Of a DNA stretch of 64,000 nucleotides, positions 19,246-27,623 are shown piece by piece. This DNA is from Bauldia sp. GTDB lineage: Bacteria > Pseudomonadota > Alphaproteobacteria > Rhizobiales > Kaistiaceae. The translations under genes were made by a program, and so were the position numbers. The stretch is taken from positions 2,678,237 to 2,742,236 of the forward strand of contig JBBCGQ010000001.1 of assembly GCA_037200845.1 (NCBI GenBank), written 5' to 3'. The notes below the pieces were generated by a model. It was given only the letters and a program-made list of their open reading frames with translations. It was not told the DNA's origin and searched no databases. Each line of letters starts with the position of its first letter. The stretch's first letter is position 1.

Positions 19246-19464
19246 TTCGAGTCTCTCGATTCAAGCGAAGAGGCCCGAACCTCGTTTCACGAGAATCGGC
19301 GCGACGTCGCGGTGGTTATCAACCAATCCCGCGATGCCTGGGCTGTCGATATTTCAGGGTGATGACGGGCGCTGAACTCCGCTTCGCGGAATCGTGCAAC
19401 GCGGCCCGTGGCCGACATATGGGCCGGAACAGGGTGCGAAGCAATGAATATTATCGTCGCGTGC

Positions 19465-19965
19465 CTAACGCTTCGCGCGTTCCGCCGCCCCGCCCAAACC
19501 CTCCAGCGCCCCCGGCGCCAATCCCGCGACCAGCACCCGATCCGGATCGACCCACGCCGGCAGCGTGATCGCGTCGCGCCCGAGAAACTCGAAACCGAGC
19601 GGCCCGTAGTACGGCAGATCGCCAACCAGCATGACGACCTTGTGGCCGGCGGCGCGTGCCGCATCGAGCGCCAGGCGCACCAGCGCGCGTCCGGCTCCCT
19701 GCCCTTCGTAAGCCGGCGAAACAATCAGCGGCCCGAGGATCAGCGCCGGTCTGCTGCCGATGGTGATCGCCGTCAGGCGCACCGAGGCAACCACCTTCCC
19801 ATCGACCGTCGCGACATGGGAAAGCGCGAGGTCCGGTGGCACGCCGTCGCGCAGCACGGCAGCAGCGCGCTTCGTCCAGCCCGGCGGAAAGACGGCGTTG
19901 TGCATGGCATCGATGACGGGAGCGTCGGACGGCTGCTCGAGCCGGTATACGAAAGGAGAGGTCAT
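19465..19965 (-). CDS. GNAT-family N-acetyltransferase
   Basis: This 166-residue GNAT acetyltransferase contains the acetyl-CoA loop within LGPLIVSPAYEGQGAGRAL (motif A, Q-x-x-G-x-A type), and the segment VMLVGDLPYYGPLGFEF is the hallmark of the YhbS-like subgroup. The substrate is unknown. The start at 19965 (MTSPFVYRLEQ) has AGGAG upstream; a longer open frame exists, but its extension lacks family similarity. It is transcribed away from the Nudix gene at 20139. Confidence 0.85.
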   Translation of the reverse strand: MTSPFVYRLEQPSDAPVIDAMHNAVFPPGWTKRAAAVLRDGVPPDLALSHVATVDGKVVASVRLTAITIGSRPALILGPLIVSPAYEGQGAGRALVRLALDAARAAGHKVVMLVGDLPYYGPLGFEFLGRDAITLPAWVDPDRVLVAGLAPGALEGLGGAAERAKR

Positions 19966-20138
19966 GGGAGGGGCCTGGAAAACGGGATCGGCGAGATCCG
20001 GCCCGCCCGCGCTAGAGGTGCGCGGCGGCAGGCCGAACGGCGGCGCGTGACCGGAGGTCACGGGCGGAAATTCGTCGTCGCGCGATGCGGCTTGCCATGG
20101 GCGATGCCCCTAACACGGCGCCGCCGGCCGGTCCAGAC

Positions 20139-20600
20139 TCACCAGTCGGCCGAGCGCGGCGCGCCTTCCACGATCTCGGCGATGCGTCGGCGCGTCGGTT
20201 TGGTGATGTCGGCCGGCAGCGCGTCGAGCGCGAAGAATTGCGCGTCGACGATCTCGATATTGGGATACTGCGGCCGCCGCGCCTGGCGCCAGTGGCGGCA
20301 GACGTAAACGGCGACATGGTCGCGCGCACCGTGCGCCCGCTGCAGATAGAGGCCGAAGAGCTCCGCCTCGCCGGTGAGCGCAATGCCGCTCTCCTCCTCC
20401 AGCTCGCGCGCCATCGCCTCGGCGATGGTTTCGCGCCGCTCGACGCCGCCGCCTGGGAAATGCCAGCCCGGCGTGTAGCTGTGCTTGATCAGCAGCACGC
20501 GGTTCTGCGCGTCGAAAACCACGGCCCGGACACCCAGCGTTAACCCTCGGCGATGGCGCTGGAAGAACAAGAAGGTCCGGATGGGAAGCCGAAAAAGCAA
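20139..20600 (-). CDS. Nudix hydrolase
   Basis: This 153-residue single-domain Nudix hydrolase has the core segment GGGVERRETIAEAMARELEE followed by ESG, a good Nudix box. The preceding LLIKHSYTPGWHFPGG is typical of small nucleotide-diphosphate hydrolases. The substrate cannot be deduced. No ATG gives the full domain; the most likely start is the TTG at 20600, and the true start could be slightly different. An N-terminal hydrophobic, Arg-rich stretch (LLFRLPIRTFLFF) is unusual for a Nudix enzyme. Confidence 0.8.
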   Translation of the reverse strand: MLFRLPIRTFLFFQRHRRGLTLGVRAVVFDAQNRVLLIKHSYTPGWHFPGGGVERRETIAEAMARELEEESGIALTGEAELFGLYLQRAHGARDHVAVYVCRHWRQARRPQYPNIEIVDAQFFALDALPADITKPTRRRIAEIVEGAPRSADW

Positions 20601-20723
20601 GGGATATTAAACCTTTAGCCGCCATGCCATTGGCGCAACCGAGACCCGCGTGCCGCCGTCTGGCGGTTCAGGGCGCCGATCGCTACCTCAAGCCTTAGCG
20701 AAATCACGACAAGCGAGATTATC

Positions 20724-20837
20724 ATGTTCACCCGCATCGCCCGCCGCATCGACAGCTACCGCCACCTGTGGAAGCAGGAAACCGCGTTCCGCGACCGCCG
20801 CGTCGCCGGCATCGTCATCGGGTTCCTCGGCCGCTAG
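20724..20837 (+). CDS. Possible small basic protein (37 aa)
   Basis: A short reading frame starts MFTRIARRIDSYRHLW and ends VIGFLGR. It is strongly basic and amphipathic, loosely like the small Arg-rich DUF1127-type proteins common in Hyphomicrobiales, but I cannot assign it to that family. A weak AAGCGAG lies upstream. It sits 43 bases before the phosphoesterase start and could be co-transcribed with it. Expression is unproven. Confidence 0.4.
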   Translation: MFTRIARRIDSYRHLWKQETAFRDRRVAGIVIGFLGR

Positions 20838-20880
20838 ACGCGCCTTTACGCTGTCGCGCCCGTCCGCTAATGCGGGCGGC

Positions 20881-21759
20881 ATGCTGCTGGCGCATATTTC
20901 CGACGTCCACCTCGGGCCCCTGCCCGCCGTGCGCTTCCGCGAGCTCGCGAACAAGCGCGTCTTTGGCTACGTCAACTGGCAGCGCAACCGCGCCGGCGTC
21001 TTCGACATCTCGGTGCTGACCGCGATCACCGACGACATCGCGGCGAAACATCCCGACCACATCGCCGTCACCGGCGATCTCGTCAACCTCGGCCTCGATG
21101 CCGAATACGACGCCGCGCTTGCCTGGCTGAAGACGCTGGGCACGCCGCACGACGTCACCGTCGTGCCCGGCAATCACGACGCGTATCTCCGCCGCTCGAT
21201 CGAACGCTACTCGACGACCTGGCTGCCCTATGCCAACGGCGATCATCCCAACCCGACGATGGCGTTCCCGTTCATCCGCCGGCGCGGATCGCTAGCGCTG
21301 ATCGGGCTGTCGACCGCGGTCGCCACAGGCCCGTTCATGGCGACCGGCCTGATGGACGAGCAGCAGGCGGAGGCGTTCGGCAAGGCGCTGGAGGAAACCG
21401 GGCGCGAGGGCCTCTGCCGCGTCGTGCTGATCCATCACCCGCCGCTGCATTCGCTGACCACCTGGCCGCGGCGGCTGATCGGCGCCAGCCGCGTGCGCGC
21501 GCAAGTCGCGAAGTATGGCGCCGAGTTGATCCTCCACGGCCATAACCATCGCACCTCCGTCGCCGAGATCGCGGGCCCCAACGGGCCCGTGCCCGTCGTC
21601 GGCGCCGCCGCGCCGTCGATCACGCCGAACCGCCGCCATCCCGGCGGCGCGTACAATCTGCTGACCATCGAAGGCAGTGCCGGCAAATACGCGATCGCGA
21701 TGGCGGAACGCGGATTCCGCGGCAGCGCCATCACCACGGTGCTGGAAAAGAAACTCTAG
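20881..21759 (+). CDS. Metallophosphoesterase (calcineurin-like)
   Basis: This 292-residue phosphoesterase of the calcineurin superfamily shows metal-binding motifs in order: HISDVHLG at the N-terminus, VTGDLVNLG, VPGNHDAY, LIHHPPLH and LHGHNHRTS. It resembles the Icc/CpdA-like group, though the substrate (cyclic nucleotide, lipid or other) is not resolved. There is no signal peptide. Its TAG stop overlaps the TAG stop of the convergent gene at 21756; the two genes share the four bases CTAG. Confidence 0.9.
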   Translation: MLLAHISDVHLGPLPAVRFRELANKRVFGYVNWQRNRAGVFDISVLTAITDDIAAKHPDHIAVTGDLVNLGLDAEYDAALAWLKTLGTPHDVTVVPGNHDAYLRRSIERYSTTWLPYANGDHPNPTMAFPFIRRRGSLALIGLSTAVATGPFMATGLMDEQQAEAFGKALEETGREGLCRVVLIHHPPLHSLTTWPRRLIGASRVRAQVAKYGAELILHGHNHRTSVAEIAGPNGPVPVVGAAAPSITPNRRHPGGAYNLLTIEGSAGKYAIAMAERGFRGSAITTVLEKKL

Positions 21760-22415
21760 CCGACCGCGATCCAGGCGTAGGCGAAGAGCGCGGTCCCCCC
21801 GATCAGGATGCCGCCGAGGAAGGCGGCGACCAGCCAGCCGACGTTGCGCGGATCGATCGCCGGCACGGCTGCCCGGCGCGGGCGTGCCGCGGCAGCCGTT
21901 GCCAGCGCCTCGCGCGCCAGCGCCCGCCGGTCTTCGTCGCGGCGCGTCTCTTCCGACAGGCGCGTGCCGAGATCGTCCTGCCGTGCCCGCTTGATCAGCC
22001 AGTCGCCCTCCATCGCGCGCTCGCGCTCGATGATGCGCTCGGCGACGTAGTGCGTGATCGTGTCGGCGATGTCCTCGATCTTCGCCGTCTCGAGAATGAC
22101 GGTGCGGCCGAGGCGGGTGTCCTTGAGAAAGCGATACGAGCGCCGGTCGCGCGCCATCACCACGAACGACGTCATGTCGATCCACAGCCGCGGCGGCGTT
22201 CCCGACGCGACGGTGAAGATGAACTGCTCGTCGTCGGCCGGCACTTCGTTGAAGACCGAGCGCAGTTCCTCGGCCAGAATCTCCAGCCGCGCCCGCTCCG
22301 CGTCGCGCAGTTCCACGACGACGTCCGAGCGCTCGGCCTCGGCCGTGCGCACGCTGCGCAAGGTATCGCGCAGGCTGCGCACCTTTTCGCCGCGGTTATC
22401 GGTCGTGTCACTCAA
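21756..22415 (-). CDS. Conserved membrane-anchored protein of unknown function
   Basis: This protein of about 219 residues has a long charged N-terminal half with coiled-coil character (RSLRDTLRSVRTAEAERSD and following), a middle domain (DDEQFIFTVASGTPPRLWI) and one C-terminal membrane helix (about 195-215, WLVAAFLGGILIGGTALFA). It appears conserved in Hyphomicrobiales, but I know of no function. I chose the TTG at 22415 because GGAG lies 9 bases upstream; an alternative start is 22454. The upstream region holds a CtrA-like box at 22447-22461, shared with the divergent gene. Confidence 0.75.
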   Translation of the reverse strand: MSDTTDNRGEKVRSLRDTLRSVRTAEAERSDVVVELRDAERARLEILAEELRSVFNEVPADDEQFIFTVASGTPPRLWIDMTSFVVMARDRRSYRFLKDTRLGRTVILETAKIEDIADTITHYVAERIIERERAMEGDWLIKRARQDDLGTRLSEETRRDEDRRALAREALATAAAARPRRAAVPAIDPRNVGWLVAAFLGGILIGGTALFAYAWIAVG

Positions 22416-22446
22416 TGCTTGAAACTCCGGAAGCGGCGCGCGACGG

Positions 22447-22461
22447 TTAACCAAAGGTTAG
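22447..22461. promoter_or_regulatory. CtrA-like box (TTAA-N7-TTAG) in a divergent promoter
   Basis: TTAACCAAAGGTTAG matches the CtrA consensus TTAA-N7-TTAA with one mismatch. It lies between the divergent genes at 22415 and 22500, close enough to either start to affect both. Assignment rests only on the motif. Confidence 0.4.
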
Positions 22462-22499
22462 CAAAGTCGGCTCGCTTGCGAGAGGGGAAAGTGCACGGA

Positions 22500-22991
22500 A
22501 TGGACCATGAAGTGGTGAACGCCCTGCCGGCCGCCGCGGAACGCGTCCGCAAGGCCGCCGAAGCGCTCGGACTGGCCATCGCCGTTAAGGTGATGCCGGC
22601 CGCCACCCGCACCGCCGAGGAGGCCGCCGCGGCCTGCGGCTGCGCCGTCGGCCAGATCATCAAGTCTCTGATATTCAAGGGGAAAGAGACGGAGCGCGCC
22701 TATCTCTTCCTGGTCTCGGGTTCCAACCGGGTGAACGAAAAATCGGTCGGCGCCAGGCTCGGCGAGGCGATCGTGCGACCCGACGCCGACTTTGTCCGCG
22801 CCACCACCGGCTTCGCCATCGGCGGCATCCCGCCGCTCGGCCACGCCACCCCGCTCGTCCCGTATCTCGACGCCGACCTGTTGCAATACGGGACGGTGTG
22901 GGCCGCGGCCGGCACGCCGAACGCGGTGTTCGAGGTCGATCCGGCGAGGCTGAGGGATGCGACGCGGGCGGTGGTGATTGGGGTGACTTGA
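22500..22991 (+). CDS. YbaK/EbsC-family aminoacyl-tRNA deacylase
   Basis: This 163-residue single-domain protein of the YbaK/ProX family is predicted to hydrolyse mischarged tRNA such as Cys-tRNA-Pro. Family elements are EEAAAACGCAVGQIIKSLIF, then LFLVSGSNRVNEKSV, GFAIGGIPPLGH and AAAGTPNAVFEVDP. Members without a synthetase domain act as free-standing editing factors in the cytoplasm. The start has GAGGGGAAA upstream. It is divergent from the membrane-anchored gene and followed by a palindromic repeat. Confidence 0.9.
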   Translation: MDHEVVNALPAAAERVRKAAEALGLAIAVKVMPAATRTAEEAAAACGCAVGQIIKSLIFKGKETERAYLFLVSGSNRVNEKSVGARLGEAIVRPDADFVRATTGFAIGGIPPLGHATPLVPYLDADLLQYGTVWAAAGTPNAVFEVDPARLRDATRAVVIGVT

Positions 22992-23002
22992 GTTGCGGAG
23001 AG

Positions 23003-23148
23003 ACACCCCTCCCCAAAACGCCTTCGGCGTTTTGACCCTCCCGCAAGGGGAGGGTTCGTCGTGTTGAAAGATCGCGCTTCAACAAACTCCACTTGAGCCC
23101 TCCCCTTGCGGGAGGGCCAAAACCGCGCAGCGGTTTTGGGGAGGGTGT
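23003..23148. repeat. Intergenic inverted repeat, ACACCCCTCCCCAAAACCG family
   Basis: Long outward arms, ACACCCCTCCCCAAAACGCC and its inverse ending GGTTTTGGGGAGGGTGT, surround CCCTCCC-GCAA-GGGGAGGG hairpins and a central unique stretch. The whole can fold as one long cruciform between convergent genes. Confidence 0.8.
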
Positions 23149-23168
23149 GCCTCCGCAGACTCTCAAGC

Positions 23169-24116
23169 CTAGTGCCGACCCCGTGACACATGCGTAGCGC
23201 CGGCCATCATCGCAGCCTCCACCGCGGCGCGCTTGGGCATCGGCGCCACCGCCCCGTATCCCTCCGTCGACAGCGCCGCCGCCACGTTGGCATAGCGGCC
23301 GGCAGCGAACGCATCGCCGGTGCGCAGATATTCCGCGAGGAACGCGCCGGTGAACGTGTCCCCCGCCCCGGTCGCGTCGACCAGCTTCGCCGCGCGCGGC
23401 GCAATCCGCTCGCGCTTCTCCTTCGTCGCGATCAGCGCGCCTTCGGAGCCGAGCGTCATGGCCACGACCTTCGGCCCGACGCTCAGATAAAAATCCGCGA
23501 TCTTGTCGGGATCGTCGAGGCCGGTGAGCTGGCGCGCATCGTCGATCGAGGGACGCAGGATATCGCTGAGCCCTGCGGCGGCGTGGATAACCGCACGCGC
23601 CCGGTCGAGCGGCCAGAGGCGCAGGCGCAGGTTCGTGTCATAGGAGACGGCGACGCCCGCCGCCCGCGCCGTCCGCATCGCGTGGAAGACGGCGTCAGCG
23701 GCCGACGACGATATCGCCTGGCTGATGCCCGAGGCGTGCACGACCTTCGCCGCATGAATCGCCTCGACCGGCATGTCCTCCGGCGTGATCCGCGAGGCGG
23801 CCGAGCCGGCACGCATGTAGGAGAAGACGTGGCCCGAGGGACCGTGGTTGACGAAATAAAGCCCGGTGTGGGCAACCGGACTGCGCTTCACGGCGCTGAC
23901 GTCGATCCCCTCGCCCTGCCACAGCGCCAGGAAAGAGTCACCGAACTGGTCGGCGCCGACCGCGGTGACGTAGCCGACCTTGGCGCCCTGCCGCGCCGCG
24001 GCGATCGCTGCGTTGGAGGTGTCGCCGCCATGGCCGGAGCGGAACACGGTCTCGCCCGGCGCTTGGTTTAGCTCGAACAGCGGCTCGCCGATCGCAATAA
24101 TGTCGAAGCCGGCCAT
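23169..24116 (-). CDS. PfkB-family sugar kinase (2-keto-3-deoxygluconate kinase-like)
   Basis: This 315-residue carbohydrate kinase has the PfkB N-terminal Gly motif (FRSGHGGDTSNAAIAAARQG) and C-terminal catalytic motif (LVDATGAGDTFTGAFLAEYL, catalytic Asp in GAGD). The sequence is closest by eye to 2-keto-3-deoxygluconate kinases, which feed Entner-Doudoroff-type metabolism; other sugar acids are possible. It starts 5 bases after the iron alcohol dehydrogenase stop on the same strand, so they are likely one transcript. Confidence 0.85.
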   Translation of the reverse strand: MAGFDIIAIGEPLFELNQAPGETVFRSGHGGDTSNAAIAAARQGAKVGYVTAVGADQFGDSFLALWQGEGIDVSAVKRSPVAHTGLYFVNHGPSGHVFSYMRAGSAASRITPEDMPVEAIHAAKVVHASGISQAISSSAADAVFHAMRTARAAGVAVSYDTNLRLRLWPLDRARAVIHAAAGLSDILRPSIDDARQLTGLDDPDKIADFYLSVGPKVVAMTLGSEGALIATKEKRERIAPRAAKLVDATGAGDTFTGAFLAEYLRTGDAFAAGRYANVAAALSTEGYGAVAPMPKRAAVEAAMMAGATHVSRGRH

Positions 24117-24120
24117 TCGT

Positions 24121-25296
24121 TCAGAGCGCGCCGGCGATTGCTGCGGCGTAGAGCTTCTCGTAATCCGCGGCCTTGAGCGGGCGCGGATTACCGCCCGTCG
24201 ACGGATCGATCTCGGCCATCGGCGCGGCCTGCGCCACGGCGTCAATGTCGAAGCCGATCTCCTTCAGCGTATGCGGGATGCCGATGCGCTTGCGCAACTG
24301 CAGCACCCAGTCGACGACCGCCTCGGGCGTATACTTGGGCAGATCGAGATAGCGCGCCAGCGCCGCCAGCCGCTCCTTGATCGCCGGCGCGTTGTGCAAC
24401 AGCACGTACGGCATCACCACCGCGTTGGTGAGGCCGTGGTGCGTACCGCGCAAACTCGACGCCGGATGGCTCATCGAATGCATGCCGCCGAGGCCCTTCT
24501 GAAACGCCACGGCCCCCATCGACGATGCCGCCAGCATGAAGGCGCGCGCGTTGATGTTCTTGCCATCTTCCACCGCGACCGGCAGCCACTCCTTGCAGAG
24601 GCGCAGGCCTTCGAGCGCGATGCCCTCGCCAAGCGGGTGGAAGAACGGGCTGCAGTACGATTCCAGGCAATGCGACAGCGCGTCCATGCCGGTCCACGCT
24701 GTGATCTTGGCCGGCAGGTCGAGCGTCAGCTCCGGATCGGCGATGACGACGCGCGGCAGAAGCTTAGGATGGAATATGATCTTCTTGGTGTGGTCGCTCG
24801 GATCGGTGACCACGGCGGCACGCCCGACCTCGGAGCCCGTGCCCGCCGTCGTCGGCACCGCAACGATCGGCGCGATCGCGTCGCTGTTGGCGCGTGTCCA
24901 CCAGTCCTCGCGGTCCTCGAAATCGAACACCGGCCGCGTCTGCCCCGCCTGGAAGGCGACCAGCTTGCCGATGTCCATGCCCGAGCCGCCGCCGAAGGCG
25001 ATGACGCCGTCGTGTCCGCCCGCCTTAAAGGCGGCGATGCCGTCGTCGAGATTCTTCAGCGTCGGATTGCCGTCGACCTTCGAGAAGACCGCGACCGGAA
25101 TCTTCGCCGTCTTAAGAATTTCCAGCGCCTTCGCGACAATGGGCAGGTTGACCAGCCCGGGATCGGTGACGAAGAGCGGCCGCTTGATGCCGGCGGCCTC
25201 CAGCGCCTGCGGCAGTTCGCTGATCCGCCCGGCGCCGAAGCGGACGGCGGTCGGGTACGACCAGTTGGCGCGCAGCGACGGATATTGGTCGATCAT
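24121..25296 (-). CDS. Iron-containing alcohol dehydrogenase
   Basis: This 391-residue group III (iron-dependent) alcohol dehydrogenase binds NAD through GGGSGMDIGK and PTTAGTGSE. Metal ligands are in AWTGMDALSHCLES and GGMHSMSHP...GTHHG. It would interconvert an aldehyde and alcohol in the cytoplasm. It lies between an aldehyde dehydrogenase (23 bases upstream) and the sugar kinase, and probably belongs to the same catabolic operon as the glutamine-synthetase-like gene. The specific substrate is unknown. Confidence 0.92.
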   Translation of the reverse strand: MIDQYPSLRANWSYPTAVRFGAGRISELPQALEAAGIKRPLFVTDPGLVNLPIVAKALEILKTAKIPVAVFSKVDGNPTLKNLDDGIAAFKAGGHDGVIAFGGGSGMDIGKLVAFQAGQTRPVFDFEDREDWWTRANSDAIAPIVAVPTTAGTGSEVGRAAVVTDPSDHTKKIIFHPKLLPRVVIADPELTLDLPAKITAWTGMDALSHCLESYCSPFFHPLGEGIALEGLRLCKEWLPVAVEDGKNINARAFMLAASSMGAVAFQKGLGGMHSMSHPASSLRGTHHGLTNAVVMPYVLLHNAPAIKERLAALARYLDLPKYTPEAVVDWVLQLRKRIGIPHTLKEIGFDIDAVAQAAPMAEIDPSTGGNPRPLKAADYEKLYAAAIAGAL

Positions 25297-25319
25297 GATT
25301 TTTCTTCTTGCTTAGGCGG

Positions 25320-26720
25320 CTAGGCGATCTTGGTCCTGAGATGGAAACTCTTCGGCCGCGTCAGGTGCTCGTAGCCGACGCGCGACAGCGTCGCGCCGCG
25401 GCCGGATTCCTTCACACCCACCCAGGCAAGGCCGGGCTCGAGGTAGTCGGCGCGGTTCATGTAGACGGTGCCGGTCTGCACATGATCGCCGATCGACTTC
25501 GCTGCGTCCTCGTCCGCCGTCCAGATCGAGGCGGTGAGGCCGTAAGGTGAATCGTTCATCAGCCGGATCGCCTCGGCATCGTTGGCGACCTTCATGATGC
25601 CGTGCGCCGGGCCGAAGGTTTCCTCCATCATGATGTCCATGGAGTGATCGACGTTGGCGAGAAGCTGCGGCGCCATGTACGGCGTGCCGACCTTTGAGGC
25701 GGCGAAGTTTTTCTCGTCGATCAGCGGCCGCGCGCCCTGGCGGATGGCCTTGGCCACCTGCTCACGCACGTAGTCGGCCGCCTTGGTGCGCACCAGCGGC
25801 CCGAGCGTCGTCGACTCGTCGGTCGGCGAGCCAAGCTTGTAGCTGTTGATCAGCGCCACCGACGCCTCGAGGAAGCGGTCGTAGACGGCCTCGTGGACAT
25901 AGATGCGCTCGGCCGCGCAGCACGACTGGCCGGAGTTGAAGTAGCCGGCGTCGATCACGTTCTCGACCGCGAAGGCGATGTCGGCATCGGCGCGCACGTA
26001 AGCCGGATCCTTGCCGCCAAGCTCCAGCGTCGTCGCCGGAAAATTCGGCGCCGCGGCGACGGATGCCATCACCGCGCGCCCGCCGGCGGTCGAGCCGGTG
26101 AAGCCGACCTGATCGACCAGGCCGGACGAAATCGCGGTGTGCGTCGCTTCATGCGACATGTTCAGAATCTGGAATACGTCCTTGGGAAGACTCGCCTTCT
26201 TGAACATCGCGTCGATGTGCTCGGCGACCAGCGCGGTCTGCGACGAATGCTTCATCACCACCGTGTTGCCGGCGATGAGCGCGGGCAGCACGGCGTTCAG
26301 CGCCGTCATGTAGGGGTAGTTCCACGCCGGCAGATTGAGCACGACGCCGAGCGGCTCGCGGCGCAGGAACAGCGTGAAGTTCGGCTTCGGTCCGACGTCG
26401 ATATCGGCGAGCGCCTCGGGCGCGATCTTGATCATGTAGCGCGCGCGCTCTTCGAAGCCGCGCATCTCGCCCGGCCCGTAGCGCACCGGCCGGCCCATCT
26501 GCCACGCCAGCAGCTCGGTCACCTTCGCCTTGTCGGCGACCATCGCATCGGTGAACGCGGCCGCGAACTTCAGCCGCTCGGCCAGCGGCACCTCGCGCCA
26601 ATGCAGTTGAGCCGCCCTGGCACGCTGCAGCGTTTCGTGGACGCTCTTATCGTCGGCCAGCGGGCGTTCGGCATAGACGCTGCCATCGACGGGGGAGATG
26701 ATTTTCAGGGTCTGGTTCAT
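25320..26720 (-). CDS. NAD(P)-dependent aldehyde dehydrogenase
   Basis: This 466-residue aldehyde dehydrogenase has the oxyanion Asn in LNLPAWNYPY, cofactor-binding GFTGSTAGGRAV, catalytic Glu in TLELGGKDP and catalytic Cys in FNSGQSCCAAERIYV. The C-terminal NRADYLEPGLAWVGVKESG is typical of the gabD/puuC-like branch. It oxidises an aldehyde, perhaps an amine-derived one given the glutamine-synthetase-like and APC permease genes upstream. The start is at 26720 (MNQTLKI). The PIN toxin gene ends 14 bases upstream, so transcription may run through the toxin-antitoxin pair. Confidence 0.92.
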   Translation of the reverse strand: MNQTLKIISPVDGSVYAERPLADDKSVHETLQRARAAQLHWREVPLAERLKFAAAFTDAMVADKAKVTELLAWQMGRPVRYGPGEMRGFEERARYMIKIAPEALADIDVGPKPNFTLFLRREPLGVVLNLPAWNYPYMTALNAVLPALIAGNTVVMKHSSQTALVAEHIDAMFKKASLPKDVFQILNMSHEATHTAISSGLVDQVGFTGSTAGGRAVMASVAAAPNFPATTLELGGKDPAYVRADADIAFAVENVIDAGYFNSGQSCCAAERIYVHEAVYDRFLEASVALINSYKLGSPTDESTTLGPLVRTKAADYVREQVAKAIRQGARPLIDEKNFAASKVGTPYMAPQLLANVDHSMDIMMEETFGPAHGIMKVANDAEAIRLMNDSPYGLTASIWTADEDAAKSIGDHVQTGTVYMNRADYLEPGLAWVGVKESGRGATLSRVGYEHLTRPKSFHLRTKIA

Positions 26721-26733
26721 GAAGAACACACAA

Positions 26734-27144
26734 CTAGCATTGGATGGCGAGCACTTGCCCGGCGTCGCGGTATTCCAGGATAAGGCGGTCGCGCGTCACG
26801 ATGGTGTAGCCGTGTTCCCGGGCGGTAGCGACGATAATTCTGTCGCTCGGGTCCCGAGGCGGCTTGCCAGGAAGGAAACAGGAATCGATGAAGATCGAAG
26901 GGCTCACATCAGCGGGCTCGAAAAACTGTATCGCCATCAGCTTGTCGAACCAAATCTTCGGCGAATAGGGCGAGGCAAACCGCCCCCTCACTGCCAAAAG
27001 TCCGACCTCCCAAGCCGTTATAGCCGACACGAACACAGGTTCCGCGAGATCACGCGCCCGGTCCATTGCGTCTTCCGCGACGGGATGAAGCTCAGCGCCT
27101 GCAACGATCCATAAGGCAGCGCAAGTATCGAGGAGTAGCGGCAT
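26734..27144 (-). CDS. PIN-domain toxin (VapC-like)
   Basis: This 136-residue PIN-domain RNase is the toxin of a type II pair. The acidic active-site residues are visible: Asp6 in LLLDTCAALW, Glu in SAITAWEVG, Asp in DPSDRIIVATA and Asp in IVTRDRLI. It starts one base after the antitoxin stop. Family members cut tRNA or rRNA in the cytoplasm when freed from antitoxin. The pair has visibly lower GC than its neighbours and splits an otherwise uniform catabolic gene row, suggesting acquisition by transfer. Confidence 0.9.
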   Translation of the reverse strand: MPLLLDTCAALWIVAGAELHPVAEDAMDRARDLAEPVFVSAITAWEVGLLAVRGRFASPYSPKIWFDKLMAIQFFEPADVSPSIFIDSCFLPGKPPRDPSDRIIVATAREHGYTIVTRDRLILEYRDAGQVLAIQC

Positions 27145-27145
27145 A

Positions 27146-27568
27146 TCAGGAATGCCAATGATTCCAGTTTGGGTCCTCGATCAAATCGGCCCATTCGGGA
27201 TCGGCAGGTTCTGTCAGATCAACGCCGGGAGCGATCCACGTGACGTCTTTTAGCGCTCCAAACGCCGGATGGCGGCGACGCTGTTTGTCAGCTCCGGCTG
27301 CCTTCTCGATCACCGGAGCGACATTGTCCGCCGACTTGCGAAACACCAATCGCCCTTTCTCAATATCTACCTGCTCCGTCTTGTAACCAGCTGCCAACCA
27401 CTCGCTCGTCATGACGTTGTTGGTGGGATTGTTGCTCCACCAAGCCGGATAGTTCTTCGAATTCGGCAGGCGGAAGCCGAGCACTCGCTCGATCTCGGCA
27501 AATGTCATCGGCACCACGTCAGTGCCTCGTTTCTGGAGGAAGGAACGGATTGGCGCGTACTTTCCCAT
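27146..27568 (-). CDS. Antitoxin with DUF7662-like N-terminus and VapB-like C-terminus
   Basis: This 140-residue protein has two parts. Residues 1-80 (KYAPIRSFLQKRG, MTFAEIERVLGFRLPNS, YPAWWSNN, WLAAGYKTEQVD) match the domain annotated as DUF7662, a winged-helix-like fold. Residues 105-140 (FGALKDVTWIAPGVDLTEPA then DPEWADLI) look like the toxin-neutralising tail of VapB-type antitoxins. The gene is just upstream of the PIN toxin, as expected for an antitoxin. The start at 27568 (MGKYAP) fits the domain; an upstream TTG at 27616 is in frame. The DNA-binding role of the N-terminus is inferred. Confidence 0.75.
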   Translation of the reverse strand: MGKYAPIRSFLQKRGTDVVPMTFAEIERVLGFRLPNSKNYPAWWSNNPTNNVMTSEWLAAGYKTEQVDIEKGRLVFRKSADNVAPVIEKAAGADKQRRRHPAFGALKDVTWIAPGVDLTEPADPEWADLIEDPNWNHWHS

Positions 27569-27623
27569 GGCATTTCCTTTGCCACGAACACTACTAAACA
27601 CAACTAAGTGTGTCAACTAACAC

